Part shown: positions 21,181 through 30,853 of the stretch, piece by piece
How positions within the stretch are numbered: the stretch's first letter is position 1
Layout of the letters: each line of letters begins with the position of its first letter
Source of the DNA: Alphaproteobacteria bacterium
GTDB lineage: Bacteria > Pseudomonadota > Alphaproteobacteria > Caulobacterales > Aquidulcibacteraceae
Length of the DNA: 64,000 nucleotides
Assembly: GCA_016124655.1 (NCBI GenBank)
Contig: WGNI01000001.1
Span: 186,001 to 250,000 of the forward strand
Direction of reading: 5' to 3'
The notes under the pieces: generated by a model
Databases searched by the model: none
Told to the model about the DNA's origin: nothing
The model's input: only the letters and a program-made list of their open reading frames with translations
Program-made: the position numbers and the translations under genes

Positions 21181-21316
21181 CCCCCTCAGTCTGCTCCGCA
21201 GACAGCTCCCCCTCGCGGGGGAGCACGGCGGTCCATTCTGGAACGTTGGAGATTTGCCGTCCTTCCCCGCGCGGGGAAGGTGGATCGATCGCGAAGCGAT
21301 CGAGACGGATGGGGCG
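21181..21316. repeat. Family I palindromic repeat between lpxB and gltA
   Basis: Contains CCCCCTCAGTCTGCTCCGC, GACAGCTCCCCCTCG, CGGGGGAGCACGGCGG, CTTCCCCGCGCGGGGAAG and CGATCGCGAAGCGATCG. It lies between two convergent genes. The subtype with CAGCTCCCCCTCGCGGGGGAGCACGGCGG is the one most like the sequence inside pdhB. Confidence 0.8.
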
Positions 21317-21342
21317 GCAGCGTCCGCCGATGAACGACGCCG

Positions 21343-22650
21343 TTACCCCCGCGCGCTGAGCGGCACGTAATTGCGCTGCGTCGGCCCGGTATAGACCTGG
21401 CGCGGGCGGCCGATCTTCTGGCTCGGATCGGCGATCATTTCCGACCATTGCGCGATCCAGCCCACGGTGCGCGCGAGCGCGAACAGCACGGTGAACATCG
21501 AGGTCGGGAAGCCCATCGCAGACAGCGTGATGCCGGAATAGAAATCGATGTTGGGATACAATTTGCGTTGCACGAAATAGTCGTCGTTGAGTGCAATCTT
21601 CTCCAGCTCCATCGCCACTTTCAGCATCGGGTCGTCGGTGTGGCCGACTTCCTGGAGCACGGCGTGGCAGAGCTTCTGCATCACCTTGGCGCGCGGATCG
21701 TAATTCTTGTAGACGCGGTGGCCGAAGCCCATCAGGCGCACGTCGGAGTTGGGATCCTTCACGCGGCGCACGAAGTCGGGAATGTTATCGACGCTGCCGA
21801 TCTCACGCAGCATGGCGAGCGCTGCTTCGTTGGCGCCGCCATGGCTGGGGCCCCACAGACAGGCAATGCCCGAAGCGATGCAGGCGAAGGGATTGGCGCC
21901 GGACGAGCCGGCAAGGCGCACCGTCGAGGTCGAGGCGTTCTGCTCATGGTCGGCGTGCAGGATCATGAACACGTCCATGGCCTTGGCCATGACCGGGTTG
22001 ACGACGTAATCCTCCGCCGGCACGGCGAAGCACATGCGCAGGAAGTTGGACGGGTAATCGAGTTCGTTGCGCGGCGTCACGAAGGGCTGGCCCAGGGTAT
22101 ATTTGAAGGCGCGCGCCGCGATCGTCGGCATTTTTGCGACCAGGCGATGGCTGGAGATTTCGCGCTGGCGCGGATCGTCGATGTTCAAGCTGTCATGATA
22201 GAAGGCCGAGAGCGCGCCGACCGCGCCGGTCATCACCGCCATTGGGTGGGCGTCGCGGCGGAAGCCTTCGAAGAAGCGGTCGAACTGCGCGTGCAGCATC
22301 GTGTGATAGGTGATGTCGCGGGTGAATTTCGTGAGCTGCGCCTGGTTCGGCAATTCGCCGTACAGCAGAAGATGGCAGACCTCGATGAAGGAGGATTGCT
22401 CGGCCAATTGGTCGATGGGATAGCCGCGATAGAGCAGCACGCCTTCGTCGCCATCGATATAGGTCAGATGGCTTTCGCACGAGGCGGTCGAGGTGAAGCC
22501 TGGATCGTAGGTGAAGGCGCCGGTTTGCGCATAGAGCTTGCGGATGTCGATCACGTCGGGCCCGACCGAACCGCCATAGACCGGCAATTCGATCTGTTTG
22601 TTCTGAAACGTCAGCGTCGCGGATTCTTTGGCTACGATCTTATTTTCCAT
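21343..22650 (-). CDS. gltA: Citrate synthase (type II)
   Basis: Condenses acetyl-CoA and oxaloacetate; the first TCA-cycle enzyme. The ATG at 22650 gives 435 aa; GTG immediately upstream is less likely. A GGAGG lies 9 bp before the ATG. Family motifs are [17 protein letters not shown] near residue 93, [24 protein letters not shown] (with the catalytic His region) near 230, [15 protein letters not shown] near 308 and the acidic active-site region. The length fits the NADH-sensitive hexameric type. It lies directly behind gltX. Confidence 0.97.
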   Translation of the reverse strand: MENKIVAKESATLTFQNKQIELPVYGGSVGPDVIDIRKLYAQTGAFTYDPGFTSTASCESHLTYIDGDEGVLLYRGYPIDQLAEQSSFIEVCHLLLYGELPNQAQLTKFTRDITYHTMLHAQFDRFFEGFRRDAHPMAVMTGAVGALSAFYHDSLNIDDPRQREISSHRLVAKMPTIAARAFKYTLGQPFVTPRNELDYPSNFLRMCFAVPAEDYVVNPVMAKAMDVFMILHADHEQNASTSTVRLAGSSGANPFACIASGIACLWGPSHGGANEAALAMLREIGSVDNIPDFVRRVKDPNSDVRLMGFGHRVYKNYDPRAKVMQKLCHAVLQEVGHTDDPMLKVAMELEKIALNDDYFVQRKLYPNIDFYSGITLSAMGFPTSMFTVLFALARTVGWIAQWSEMIADPSQKIGRPRQVYTGPTQRNYVPLSARG

Positions 22651-22653
22651 CAC

Positions 22654-24069
22654 TCAAACCTCCGCAGCGCCGCCCCCGGCGCCGCTCAAGCAATCATCCA
22701 AACGCGCGAGCGTTTCCTCCTGGCCGAGCGCATTCAGCGTCTGGCCCAAATCCGGCGCGGGCGCGCCGGCGGTCAAAGCGGCCCGCAAGGGCGGACCGAT
22801 CTGTCCCATTTTGACGCCTTCGGCGTCGGCAAAAGACTTCATCGCCTCCTGCAGCGCCGCGGGCGTCCAATCCGCTTGCAGAGCAAGCGTGGCGCGCAGC
22901 CGCGCAAGGCGGTCGCGCGCATCGCCTAGAAGTGCTTTTTGCGCCTGCGCGTCAAGATTGAGCGGGCGCGTCAACGCCAGAAACCGGGCCTGATCGGCGA
23001 GTGCGTCGATCGTTGCGGCGCGCTGTTTCAACACGTCCATGGCCGAAGATACGCGCGCGGCGGCCGTATCGGTTACCGTCCAGCCCTGGGCGACGCGCAT
23101 GTGATGAAGCGTCAGTTGCGCCAGGCGCGCATTGTCGGCGCGCTTGATGAAATGCGCGTTCACGGAATTGAGCTTGTCGAGATCGAGCCGGGCGGGCGAT
23201 TTGCCGATCTGGCTCAGGTCGAACTGCGCAATCGCTTCTTCCTTGGATAAAATATCGTCATGGCCCGGGCTCCAGCCCAACCGCATCAGATAGGCCGCGA
23301 GCCCTTCTGGCAGATAGCCCATGTCGCGATAGGCCTGCACGCCGAGCGCGCCGTGGCGCTTGGAGAGTTTCGCGCCGTCCTGGCCGTGGATCATCGGCAC
23401 GTGGGCGAACGCCGGCAACGCCCAATCGAGCGCCTGATAGATCGGGATTTGCCGCGCGGTGTTGGTCAAGTGATCGTCGCCGCGGATGACGTGGGTGACG
23501 CCCATGTCGTGGTCGTCGACGACGACGGCGAGCATATAGGTCGGCGTGCCGTCGGCGCGCAGCAGCACGAGATCGTCGATGTCGCGCGCCTTCACCGCCA
23601 CGCGGCCCTGGATCATATCCTCATGCGCGATCTCGCCGTCATCGGGCGCGCGCAGGCGCACGACGAAGGGCAGGTCGGTCGCGGTGATGTCGCCGTTGCG
23701 ATAAGGCGAACGCAGCGCGCGGCCCTCGGCATGGGCTTGCGCGCGCAGCGCTTCGAGCTCTTCGGGCGTGCAATAGCAGCGGAAGGCCTTGCCGGCCTTG
23801 ATCATGGCGTAGGCCGCTTCCTGGTGACGCGCGGCGCGCGCGAACTGGAAAAGCGGCTCGTCGTCGGCCCCGAGGCCCAGCCAATTGAGGCCGTCGATGA
23901 TGGCTTCGATCGCAGCGTCGGTGGAGCGCGCGCGATCGGTGTCTTCGATGCGCAAAAGATACCGACCGCCGGTCTTGCGCGCGAAAAGCCAGTTGAACAG
24001 CGCCGTGCGTGCGCCGCCTATATGCAGAAAGCCGGTGGGGGAGGGCGCAAAGCGCGTGACGGTGGTCAT
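22654..24069 (-). CDS. gltX: Glutamate--tRNA ligase
   Basis: Class I aminoacyl-tRNA synthetase charging tRNA-Glu. The ATG at 24069 gives 471 aa. PSPTGFLHIGGARTALFNW (residues 9-27) carries the HIGH motif, and DGAKLSKRHG near residue 240 is the KMSKS-type loop. LLRIEDTDRARS near 37 is typical. The C-terminal anticodon-binding domain is rich in Ala and Leu. The stop sits 4 bp before the gltA ATG. Many alphaproteobacteria carry two GluRS genes, so this may be one of a pair. Confidence 0.96.
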   Translation of the reverse strand: MTTVTRFAPSPTGFLHIGGARTALFNWLFARKTGGRYLLRIEDTDRARSTDAAIEAIIDGLNWLGLGADDEPLFQFARAARHQEAAYAMIKAGKAFRCYCTPEELEALRAQAHAEGRALRSPYRNGDITATDLPFVVRLRAPDDGEIAHEDMIQGRVAVKARDIDDLVLLRADGTPTYMLAVVVDDHDMGVTHVIRGDDHLTNTARQIPIYQALDWALPAFAHVPMIHGQDGAKLSKRHGALGVQAYRDMGYLPEGLAAYLMRLGWSPGHDDILSKEEAIAQFDLSQIGKSPARLDLDKLNSVNAHFIKRADNARLAQLTLHHMRVAQGWTVTDTAAARVSSAMDVLKQRAATIDALADQARFLALTRPLNLDAQAQKALLGDARDRLARLRATLALQADWTPAALQEAMKSFADAEGVKMGQIGPPLRAALTAGAPAPDLGQTLNALGQEETLARLDDCLSGAGGGAAEV

Positions 24070-24104
24070 CAATCAGACGGCGCGGGCGGCTTCAGGCTCA
24101 GACA

Positions 24105-26312
24105 ATGGACGCCGGCGCGTTTAGCACGCAGGCGCCCGCGCGGGCCAGCTTCGCATTTGCGAAAGCGGCGGCCGCGGCATGGGCGGCGCAGCGCGACCGC
24201 TGGATCTTGTGGCTGCCCGTGGCGGTGGTGGCGGGCGCCGCGGCGTGGATTGCGGCGCCCAGTGATCCGCGCGTGTGGGCGTATCCGGCGCTCTTCGCGC
24301 TGGGGGTTGCGCTGGCCGGCGGCGTGGCGATGTCGTCCTTCGGCGTGCGGGACGGCGGCGGCGCCATCGTGCGGACCGCGCTGATCGCCTTGGGGCTTTT
24401 GGCTGCCGCGGCGGGCCTGGGCGGGAGCGCTGCGCAGGCGCGAGCGCAATGGGCCGCAGCGCCCATTGTGCGCGGCGAGACCGAGCCTCTCGCCATCGAG
24501 GGCTGGGTGGTCGCGCTGGAGCCCAGCGCGACGCGTCAGCGCGCGCGGCTCCTGGTGCGCGCGATCGAGGGCATGGATGCGCCGCCGCGGTTTGTGCGGG
24601 TGTCGATCGCAGGACAGGCGTGGCCGGCGCCGGGCCGGGCGGTGCGGTGCCGCGCGATCCTGCGCCCGCCGAACGGGCCGATTGCGCCCGGCGCGTATGA
24701 TTTCGCGCGGCGGGCCTATTTCGAGCGGCTGGGCGCGACGGGCTTCGCGCTGGGGCCGTGCCGGCCGATCCGGCTGGAGCGGCCCGAACTCGCGCTCGAC
24801 CGCGCGCGGCTGCAGCTCGCGGCGTGGCGGGCCGATCTCACCGCGCTCATCTATGCCGCAGCGCCGGGACCGGGCGGCGCGGTGGCCGCAGCGCTCGTCA
24901 CCGGCGACCGCAGCCTGATCCCGGAAAGCGCCAATGAGACGCTGCGGGATTCCGGGCTTGGGCATCTGATCTCCGTGTCCGGCCTGCATATGGGCGTGGT
25001 CGGGGGGATCGTGTTCGTGTCGCTGCTGGCGGCGTTTTCGCTGATCCCGGCGATTGCGCTGCGCGTCTCTGCGCGCAAGCTCGCGGCGGGCGGGGCGCTG
25101 ATCGCGCTGACGGCGTATCTGTTCATCTCGGGCGCCAGCGTGCCGGCGATCCGCGCCTATGTGATGGCGTGCGTAGCGTTCGGCGCGGTGCTGATCGACC
25201 GGCCGGCGATCTCCATGCGCGGGCTGGGGCTGGCGCTGTTGCTGATCACGCTGGCGCTCCCGGAATCGGTGCTGGAGCCGGGCTTTCAGATGTCGTTTGC
25301 GGCGACCGCGGCGCTGGTGGCGGCGTTCGAGGCGGGCGAAACCGCGCGGCGCAAGGACAGGCTGCCTGCGCCTGGGCCGCTGATCGGCGCGCTGGAGACG
25401 CTGCAACGCGGAGCGGCGGGCGTCCTGGCGATCAGCCTGGTCGCGGGGCTCGCGACCGAGCCGTTCGCGATCTTCCATTTCCAGCGGCTGGCGGCCTATG
25501 GCCTGCCGGTGAACCTGATCGTTGCGCCGATCGTGAGCTTTCTGATCGCCCCGGCGGCCGTGGCCGCGCTGGTGCTGACGCCGACGGGCTGGAGCGACGA
25601 GGCGCTCGGGCTGATGGCGTGGGCGTGCGAGCTGGTGCTGGGCGTGGCGCAGGCGTTTGCCGAGCGGCCCGAAGCCGTGCGAGCGATGCCCAGGCCGCCG
25701 GATGCGGCGTTCCTGTTGTGCGTGGCGGCGCTGGTCTGGGCGTGCGTCTGGCGCGGACCGGTGCGGTTTGCGGCGCTGGCGCCAGCGGCGGCGGCGATTG
25801 GGCTCTACGCGCTGACGCCCGCGCCCGTGCTGGCGTTCGATCGCGATCTGCGGGTGATCTATGGGCGCAGCGCTGATGCAGGCGGCGAGCCGTGGCGGCG
25901 GCTCAATGTCTATGGCCGTTCAGCGTTTGCGCGCGAGCGCATGGGCGAGATGCTGGGACTGTCGCCGCTGCGCGTGGGCCGGCTGGCGGCGCCGGAGGGT
26001 TGTGATCCGTCGGCGCCGGTTTGCGCGTGGCGCGCAGGCGGATTTGAAGTGCGCGCGGTGTTGCGCGCGGAGGGGTTCGCTGCGCCCTGTGCGCCCGGCG
26101 CGGTGGTGTTTTCACGCTGGCCGGCGCCGGGGGATTTCGCGGGGCGCTGCCGGCCCGCGGCGCTGATCGACGCAGCCGATCTTGCAGCCCACGGTGGGGG
26201 CTTTGCGGTTCTGCGATCCGACGGCGCGCTCGATTGGCGGCGCACGCAGCCGTACGCGACGCAGCGCGCCTGGACGCCGTGGGTCGGCGGCGCGGACGAC
26301 GACGCGCCTTAG
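24105..26312 (+). CDS. comEC: ComEC/Rec2 family DNA-uptake channel protein
   Basis: Polytopic inner-membrane protein of the competence channel family. The 735-aa protein has two or three N-terminal transmembrane segments, an OB-like DUF4131 region (about 120-230), and the competence domain with DSGLGHLISVSGLHMGVVGGIVF near residue 283 followed by multiple hydrophobic helices to about 580. The last 150 residues are soluble, but the zinc-binding HxHxDH of the metallo-beta-lactamase domain found in Bacillus ComEC is not visible, so it appears degenerate. Divergent from gltX with only 35 bp between starts; convergent with lexA. Confidence 0.9.
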   Translation: MDAGAFSTQAPARASFAFAKAAAAAWAAQRDRWILWLPVAVVAGAAAWIAAPSDPRVWAYPALFALGVALAGGVAMSSFGVRDGGGAIVRTALIALGLLAAAAGLGGSAAQARAQWAAAPIVRGETEPLAIEGWVVALEPSATRQRARLLVRAIEGMDAPPRFVRVSIAGQAWPAPGRAVRCRAILRPPNGPIAPGAYDFARRAYFERLGATGFALGPCRPIRLERPELALDRARLQLAAWRADLTALIYAAAPGPGGAVAAALVTGDRSLIPESANETLRDSGLGHLISVSGLHMGVVGGIVFVSLLAAFSLIPAIALRVSARKLAAGGALIALTAYLFISGASVPAIRAYVMACVAFGAVLIDRPAISMRGLGLALLLITLALPESVLEPGFQMSFAATAALVAAFEAGETARRKDRLPAPGPLIGALETLQRGAAGVLAISLVAGLATEPFAIFHFQRLAAYGLPVNLIVAPIVSFLIAPAAVAALVLTPTGWSDEALGLMAWACELVLGVAQAFAERPEAVRAMPRPPDAAFLLCVAALVWACVWRGPVRFAALAPAAAAIGLYALTPAPVLAFDRDLRVIYGRSADAGGEPWRRLNVYGRSAFARERMGEMLGLSPLRVGRLAAPEGCDPSAPVCAWRAGGFEVRAVLRAEGFAAPCAPGAVVFSRWPAPGDFAGRCRPAALIDAADLAAHGGGFAVLRSDGALDWRRTQPYATQRAWTPWVGGADDDAP

Positions 26313-26318
26313 CCCGAC

Positions 26319-27011
26319 TTAGACGTAGCGGCGGATCAGCCCGACCAGCTTGCCCTGGATGCGCACCCGGTCGGGCCCGAAAATCCGGGTCTCGTAGGCG
26401 GGATTGGCGGCCTCCAGCGCGATCGAGCCGCCGCGCTTGCGCAGACGCTTGAGCGTGGCTTCTTCCTCATCGATCAGGGCGACGACGATGTCACCGCTCT
26501 CGGCATGGTCGGTCTTGCGGATGACGACGGTGTCGCCCTCCAGAATGCCGGCCTGGATCATGGAATCGCCGCGCACTTCGAGCGCGAAATGCTCGCCTTC
26601 GCCCAGCATGTCGGGCGGGGCGGCGACGCGGCCGATTTCATTCTGGAGCGCTTCGATGGGCGCGCCGGCGGCGATGCGCCCGACAATCGGGATCTCGCTC
26701 AAGGCGGCCGCCGCGATATGGGGCTCGATCATGGCGTCGGAGACGACGCTGGGGCGGAAGGGACCACGCCCGCGCGGGGGCGCGGCGGGGGCTGCGCTGT
26801 CGGGCAGTTTCAGAACTTCGAGCGCCCGGGCGCGGTGGGGCAGGCGGCGCAGGAAGCCGCGCTCCTCCAGGGCGGTGATGAGCCGGTGAATGCCCGACTT
26901 CGACGCCAGATCGAGCGCTTCCTTCATTTCATCGAAGGAGGGGGAGACGCCCGATTCCTTGATGCGTTGATGAATGAAGAGCAGGAGCTCTTTCTGTTTG
27001 GCCGTCAACAT
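26319..27011 (-). CDS. lexA: LexA repressor
   Basis: SOS-response repressor and self-cleaving S24 peptidase. The start at 27011 ([17 protein letters not shown]) gives 230 aa; the 40 upstream codons are not family-like. The winged-helix DNA-binding domain spans about 1-65. The cleavage site is Ala115-Gly116 in VGRIAAGAP, and the catalytic dyad is Ser150 ([10 protein letters not shown]) and Lys188 (EEEATLKRL). The 40-residue Pro/Ala/Arg linker before the cleavage site is longer than in E. coli but usual for alphaproteobacteria. A half-conserved LexA-type site lies upstream. Confidence 0.97.
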   Translation of the reverse strand: MLTAKQKELLLFIHQRIKESGVSPSFDEMKEALDLASKSGIHRLITALEERGFLRRLPHRARALEVLKLPDSAAPAAPPRGRGPFRPSVVSDAMIEPHIAAAALSEIPIVGRIAAGAPIEALQNEIGRVAAPPDMLGEGEHFALEVRGDSMIQAGILEGDTVVIRKTDHAESGDIVVALIDEEEATLKRLRKRGGSIALEAANPAYETRIFGPDRVRIQGKLVGLIRRYV

Positions 27012-27098
27012 GCCGCCCCTTTTCCGTTTGCGACGCCGCCATGGTGATGCGACGTGCGCCTCGCTTTGGTTATCCGCCCGGTAACCGAGACTTTCACG

Positions 27099-27113
27099 GA
27101 ACGTTCTATGTAC
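27099..27113. promoter_or_regulatory. Possible LexA operator (GAAC-N7-GTAC)
   Basis: Alphaproteobacterial LexA binds GTTC-N7-GTTC (read on the other strand GAAC-N7-GAAC). The sequence here has GAAC, seven bases, then GTAC: one mismatch to the second half. It lies about 90 bp upstream of the lexA start in the lexA-trpC gap, where an autoregulatory site would be expected. Weak by itself. Confidence 0.3.
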
Positions 27114-27127
27114 ATTTGCGCGTGTGG

Positions 27128-27922
27128 TCAAGCCTTTTGTTCGCCCTGAAGGAGAATGCGGGTCGCGCGCGCCACGTCGGGTTGGCGCATCAGGGCTTCC
27201 CCGACGAGGAACGCGCCGGCGCCCGAGGCCGCCAGCGCGATGAGGTCTTTCTGGCTGAAAATGCCGGACTCCGAGACCAGAAGGGCGCCGTCGGGCGCAG
27301 ATTGCGCAAGTTGTCCGGTCAGGCCGAGATCGGTTTCGAAGGTGCGTAAATTCCTATTGTTGACGCCCACCAGCGTGGCGCCGATCGCGCCGGCGCGATC
27401 GAGTTCGGCGGCGTCGTGGCACTCCACCAGCGCATCCATGCCGTAAGCGTCGGCGGCGGCCTTGAGGTCGCGGGCGCACGCGTCGTCGACCGCGGCCATG
27501 ATGATCAGGATGGCGTCGGCGCCCAGCGCGCGGCTTTCGGCGATCTGCCAGGGATCGACCATGAAATCCTTGCGCAGGCAGGGCAGGGCGCAGGCCGCGC
27601 GGGCCTGGCGCAGGAAGTCCTCATGGCCTTGAAAACTGGGCGCGTCGGTCAGGACGGAGAGGCAGGCTGCGCCGCCTTCCGCATAGGCGTGAGCTAATGC
27701 CGGCGGATCGAAATTGGCGCGGATGAGCCCCTTGGAGGGACTGGCCTTCTTGATCTCGGCGATCAGCGCAAACCCGGATTGCGCTTTTGTTTCCAGCGCA
27801 CGCAAGAACCCGCGTGGGGGATCGGCGGCGCGGGCCTGCGCATCGAAGGAGGGCGTTTGCGCTTTGCGCGCGGCGACCTCCTCGCGCTTATAGGCGAGGA
27901 TTTTGTCGAGCACGTCGCTCAT
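27128..27922 (-). CDS. trpC: Indole-3-glycerol phosphate synthase
   Basis: TIM-barrel enzyme of tryptophan synthesis that closes the indole ring of CdRP. The start at 27922 gives 264 aa. Motifs are [15 protein letters not shown] near residue 53, [13 protein letters not shown] near 113, [15 protein letters not shown] near 155, [13 protein letters not shown] near 176 and [13 protein letters not shown] near 204. The start overlaps the trpD stop by 4 bp (ATGA), giving a coupled trpG-trpD-trpC unit. Confidence 0.96.
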   Translation of the reverse strand: MSDVLDKILAYKREEVAARKAQTPSFDAQARAADPPRGFLRALETKAQSGFALIAEIKKASPSKGLIRANFDPPALAHAYAEGGAACLSVLTDAPSFQGHEDFLRQARAACALPCLRKDFMVDPWQIAESRALGADAILIIMAAVDDACARDLKAAADAYGMDALVECHDAAELDRAGAIGATLVGVNNRNLRTFETDLGLTGQLAQSAPDGALLVSESGIFSQKDLIALAASGAGAFLVGEALMRQPDVARATRILLQGEQKA

Positions 27923-28884
27923 GGCGCAGCTTGACTGAGCGCGATCAGCGCATCGAGGCGCGCCAGCGCTTCGCCTTCGGCGAGGCTTTCGCGCGCAAGG
28001 CTCATGCCTTCGCCGATGTCGGCGGCAAGGCCCGCGACCACCAGGCTGGCGCCGGCGTTCAATTCCACGATCTGGCGGTAGGCGTCGTTCTCGGAGCGGT
28101 TCTCCAACAGCGCGCGCAGCGCTTCTGCATTGTGTTGGGCATCGCCGCCACGCAGGCTTGCGACTTCGAACGGGTCGCCGCCGATGAAGGGAAGCGCGAT
28201 CTCCTGCACGGCGCTGGCGCGCAGCGCAAACACGATGTTGCCGTTGTCGGGAACCAATTCGTCGAGCCCGCCGGCGCCATGGAACGTCCAGGCGCGGTCT
28301 GCGCCCAAGAGCTGCAGCGCTTCGGCCATCGTGCGCGCGAAACTTGATGAAAACACGCCAACCATCTGGCGCGTGACGCCGGCGGGATTGGAAAGCGGGC
28401 CCAGAAGATTGAAGATCGTGCGGTAGCCCAGTTCCTTGCGCGCGGCGGCGACATGGCGCATCGCGGGATGATGGTTCTGCGCAAACAGAAACGCCACGCC
28501 GGCCTCTTGGAGGCAACGCGAGAGCGTGTTGGGATCGGCTGTCAATCGCACGCCCAAGGCTTCGAGCACGTCGGCGGCGCCGCTCTTGGAGCTCATGGCG
28601 CGGTTGCCGTGCTTGGCCACGCACGCGCCGGCGCCGGCGGCGACAAACGCCACGGCGGTTGAGATGTTGAGCGTGTGGGCGCCGTCGCCGCCTGTACCGC
28701 AGACATCGATCGCGCCCGGCGGGGCAGCGATCGCGACCATGCGCGCGCGCATGGCGCGAGCGCCGGCGGCGAGCGCTTCCGGCGCCGCCATCCAATCGAC
28801 CGAGCGGGCGAGAAACGCCTTGGTTTCCTCGTGCGACAAACGCCCGTCGAGCAGGGCGGCGAAATCGGCGTCGAGCGCGCTCAT
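27919..28884 (-). CDS. trpD: Anthranilate phosphoribosyltransferase
   Basis: Transfers phosphoribosyl from PRPP to anthranilate. The start at 28884 ([14 protein letters not shown]) gives 321 aa, a little short of the usual 335-345. The PRPP-binding [17 protein letters not shown] is near residue 60, with [21 protein letters not shown] near 87 and [12 protein letters not shown] near 145. ATGA overlaps link it to trpG upstream and trpC downstream. Confidence 0.96.
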   Translation of the reverse strand: MSALDADFAALLDGRLSHEETKAFLARSVDWMAAPEALAAGARAMRARMVAIAAPPGAIDVCGTGGDGAHTLNISTAVAFVAAGAGACVAKHGNRAMSSKSGAADVLEALGVRLTADPNTLSRCLQEAGVAFLFAQNHHPAMRHVAAARKELGYRTIFNLLGPLSNPAGVTRQMVGVFSSSFARTMAEALQLLGADRAWTFHGAGGLDELVPDNGNIVFALRASAVQEIALPFIGGDPFEVASLRGGDAQHNAEALRALLENRSENDAYRQIVELNAGASLVVAGLAADIGEGMSLARESLAEGEALARLDALIALSQAAP

Positions 28885-29456
28885 GCCGCGTTCGCTTCTT
28901 TGAGGAAGGCGCCGATCAGCGCGTGGCCGTGTTCGGAGGCGATGGATTCTGGATGGAATTGCACGCCATAGACAGGGCGATCGGCGTGGCGCACGGCCAT
29001 GATCTCGCCGTCGACGGCCGTTGCATCGACCAGCAAGCAATCGGGCCGCGTCTCCGGCTTGATGGCGAGGCTGTGATAGCGCGTGCAGGCAAACGGGCTC
29101 GGCAGGCCCGCGAAGAGGCCCTGGCCGCGATGGCGCACCTCGGAAATCTTGCCGTGCATGATCGCCTTGGCGGAGACAATGTCGCCGCCGAAGGCCTGGC
29201 CGATGGCCTGATGGCCCAGACACACGCCGAGGATCGGCATGTCCTTGGGCGCCTTGGCCAGGAGGTCGAGGCAGATGCCGGCTTCGTTGGGCGTGCAGGG
29301 GCCGGGCGACAGCACGATCGCTTTGGGCTTGCGCTTGAAGGCGTCTTCGACGCTGAGCGCATCGTTGCGCGCGACTTCGGTCGCGGCGCCCAGGTCTTCC
29401 AGATAGTGGACGAGATTGTAGACGAAACTGTCGTAATTATCGATGACGAGGATCAT
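28881..29456 (-). CDS. trpG: Anthranilate synthase component II (glutamine amidotransferase)
   Basis: Releases ammonia from glutamine for TrpE. The start at 29456 gives 191 aa ([19 protein letters not shown]). The class I amidotransferase triad is visible: Cys79 in [15 protein letters not shown], and His and Glu in [13 protein letters not shown] near the C-terminus. Its partner trpE is not adjacent: 1.4 kb holding a toxin-antitoxin pair and a methyltransferase lie between them. Confidence 0.96.
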   Translation of the reverse strand: MILVIDNYDSFVYNLVHYLEDLGAATEVARNDALSVEDAFKRKPKAIVLSPGPCTPNEAGICLDLLAKAPKDMPILGVCLGHQAIGQAFGGDIVSAKAIMHGKISEVRHRGQGLFAGLPSPFACTRYHSLAIKPETRPDCLLVDATAVDGEIMAVRHADRPVYGVQFHPESIASEHGHALIGAFLKEANAA

Positions 29457-29468
29457 GGCGGCGCCTTT

Positions 29469-29500
29469 CGTGATTGTTGCAAAGGAGGCAAACAATCACG
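29469..29500 (-). promoter_or_regulatory. Hairpin in the trpG 5' region
   Basis: CGTGATTGTTGC (29469-29480) pairs with GCAAACAATCACG (29488-29500) with one bulged base, leaving a 7-nt loop. It lies 12 bp upstream of the trpG start and has no T-run on the minus strand, so it does not look like a simple terminator. A leader or translation-control role is possible but unproven. Confidence 0.45.
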
Positions 29501-29597
29501 CCCGCCATCGCGCCGCGCAGGGCTTGGCGAACAAGGCTGGTGACGTCGTTGAAGTCATGATGCTCCAGCGCAGAGCGCCTTATTTCGTGAATGCAGG

Positions 29598-29885
29598 CTA
29601 ACGGTCCTGGGCCGTATGGTATACTGCAAGAATGTCAACCGTCTCTCCCTCAATGCGATAGACGATCACGTAGGGCGCGCCGCGCACGGAGAGTTCGCGC
29701 ACGCCTTCAGCGATGCTGGGCCGGCCGATATCGCCAAGCCGCGCGAGGCTTTCTGCGGCCGCACGGATGCGCGCGATCGTCGCTCTCGGCTTGGCGCGCG
29801 GCAGCTTGCCCAGCCATTCGTGAAGGCCTTGGAGATCGTCGAGCGCCCGTTTGCGCCAGCGGACGCGCTTAGGCTTGGCCCTCAC
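29598..29885 (-). CDS. Type II toxin, RelE/ParE family
   Basis: A 95-residue basic protein with the RelE/ParE layout: VRWRKRALDDLQGLHEWLG (N-terminal helices), ATIARIRAAAESLARLGDIGRPSIAEGVRELSV, and the terminal strands YVIVYRIEGETVDILAVYHTAQDR. Members either cleave mRNA or poison gyrase; the ParE-like GRP...GVREL form slightly favours the ParE branch, but this cannot be settled here. Its start overlaps the stop of the upstream antitoxin gene by 4 bp. Confidence 0.87.
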   Translation of the reverse strand: MRAKPKRVRWRKRALDDLQGLHEWLGKLPRAKPRATIARIRAAAESLARLGDIGRPSIAEGVRELSVRGAPYVIVYRIEGETVDILAVYHTAQDR

Positions 29886-30103
29886 GCAGAGAAGCGGCGG
29901 AAGAACGCAGCGACGTCTTCTTCGGAGGCGAAGTCGCCTGGGTCGGCGAGGCGGGCGCGCAGGTCCTCGATCTGGGGATCGGTCAAGGCGGTCTCGGGGT
30001 GAAGATCGCCATGAAAAAGGGTCTCGATGATTTCGGCGATCTCTTCGCGGCGGGCCGCGGGCAGCCGCTCAAGCGCTGCAGAAATTTTCTCGAACTTGCC
30101 CAT
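29882..30103 (-). CDS. Antitoxin of the adjacent RelE/ParE toxin
   Basis: A 73-residue acidic protein (MGKFEKISAALERLPAARREEIAEIIETLF...) with a helical N-terminus and an Asp/Glu-rich C-terminal stretch (LTDPQIEDLRARLADPGDFASEEDVAAFFRRF), typical of small addiction-module antitoxins. The start at 30103 is chosen over an upstream in-frame ATG at 30151 because the family begins there. Antitoxin first and toxin second with an ATGA overlap is the canonical order. Autoregulation is likely by analogy. Confidence 0.82.
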   Translation of the reverse strand: MGKFEKISAALERLPAARREEIAEIIETLFHGDLHPETALTDPQIEDLRARLADPGDFASEEDVAAFFRRFSA

Positions 30104-30205
30104 GGCGGCGCCTCTGAAGCTCAGTTTATCCGTGCAGCGGCCATAATTCAAACATTCCGCCCCGCTTTGGCCGCCTGTGCTAAGCGTGCTTGCGAAAGAG
30201 AGCTC

Positions 30206-30844
30206 ATGACCCGCGGCGAGAAAGACGTTCAGTTCTGGAACCGGGCGGCGCGCAAGTACGCCGCCGATCCGATCGCGGACATGGCGGGCTATGAGCGCAC
30301 GCTCGACGCCGTGCGCCGCCTGCTTAAGCCTGGCGACGCCGTCTATGAGTTCGGCTGCGGCACCGGCATGACGGCGCTGAAGCTTGCGCCGTCGGCGGCG
30401 CGCATGGTGGCGACCGACGCGTCGGCGGAGATGATCGCGATCGCGCGTGAACGGTTGGCGGCGGCGCCGGTGGCGCAGCTTTCGTTTGCGGTGGAGACGC
30501 CGGCGCAGTCGCGGGCGGCCGATGGGTCATTCGATGTCGTGCTTGGCTTTAATATCCTGCACTTGATCGAAGCGCGCGAGGCGGCGCTGCGGGGCGTGCA
30601 TCGCTTGCTGAAGCCTGGAAGCTTGTTCATTTCGAAGACGCCGTGTCTGAAGGAGATGAACCCGCTGATCCGCGTCGCCTTGCCCGTGCTGCAGATGGTG
30701 GGGAAAGCGCCGTATGTGTCGGTGTTGAACGCGACAGAGACCGAGCGCGAGATTGCGGCTGCGGGATTTGAGATCGTCGAGCGCGGCCGGCACGGCGCGC
30801 GCGGAAAAGATGCGCGGATCTTTCTTGTCGCGCGCAAAGCCTAG
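30206..30844 (+). CDS. Class I SAM-dependent methyltransferase
   Basis: A 212-residue Rossmann-type methyltransferase. Motif I is VYEFGCGTGMTALKL (about residues 46-60), the acidic motif II follows in MVATDASAEMI, and SFDVVLGFNILHLIE (near 110) matches motif IV of UbiE/COQ5-like enzymes. LKPGSLFISKTP is the post-motif strand. The substrate is unknown. The start at 30206 follows a purine-rich AAAGAGAG. It is transcribed opposite to its neighbours and converges on trpE with 9 bp between stops. Confidence 0.88.
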   Translation: MTRGEKDVQFWNRAARKYAADPIADMAGYERTLDAVRRLLKPGDAVYEFGCGTGMTALKLAPSAARMVATDASAEMIAIARERLAAAPVAQLSFAVETPAQSRAADGSFDVVLGFNILHLIEAREAALRGVHRLLKPGSLFISKTPCLKEMNPLIRVALPVLQMVGKAPYVSVLNATETEREIAAAGFEIVERGRHGARGKDARIFLVARKA

Positions 30845-30853
30845 ATCGCGCGA

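Noticed and set aside
21448..22929. 493-codon open frame opposite gltA and gltX
   Set aside because: Antisense to citrate synthase and glutamyl-tRNA synthetase, both clearly real; biased composition and no start context.
24072..25478. 469-codon minus-strand frame opposite comEC
   Set aside because: Arg/Gln-rich shadow of the GC-rich comEC reading frame.
27923..28795. N-terminal extension of trpC over trpD
   Set aside because: Out-of-frame reading of trpD with Arg-rich composition; the real start at 27922 overlaps the trpD stop by ATGA.
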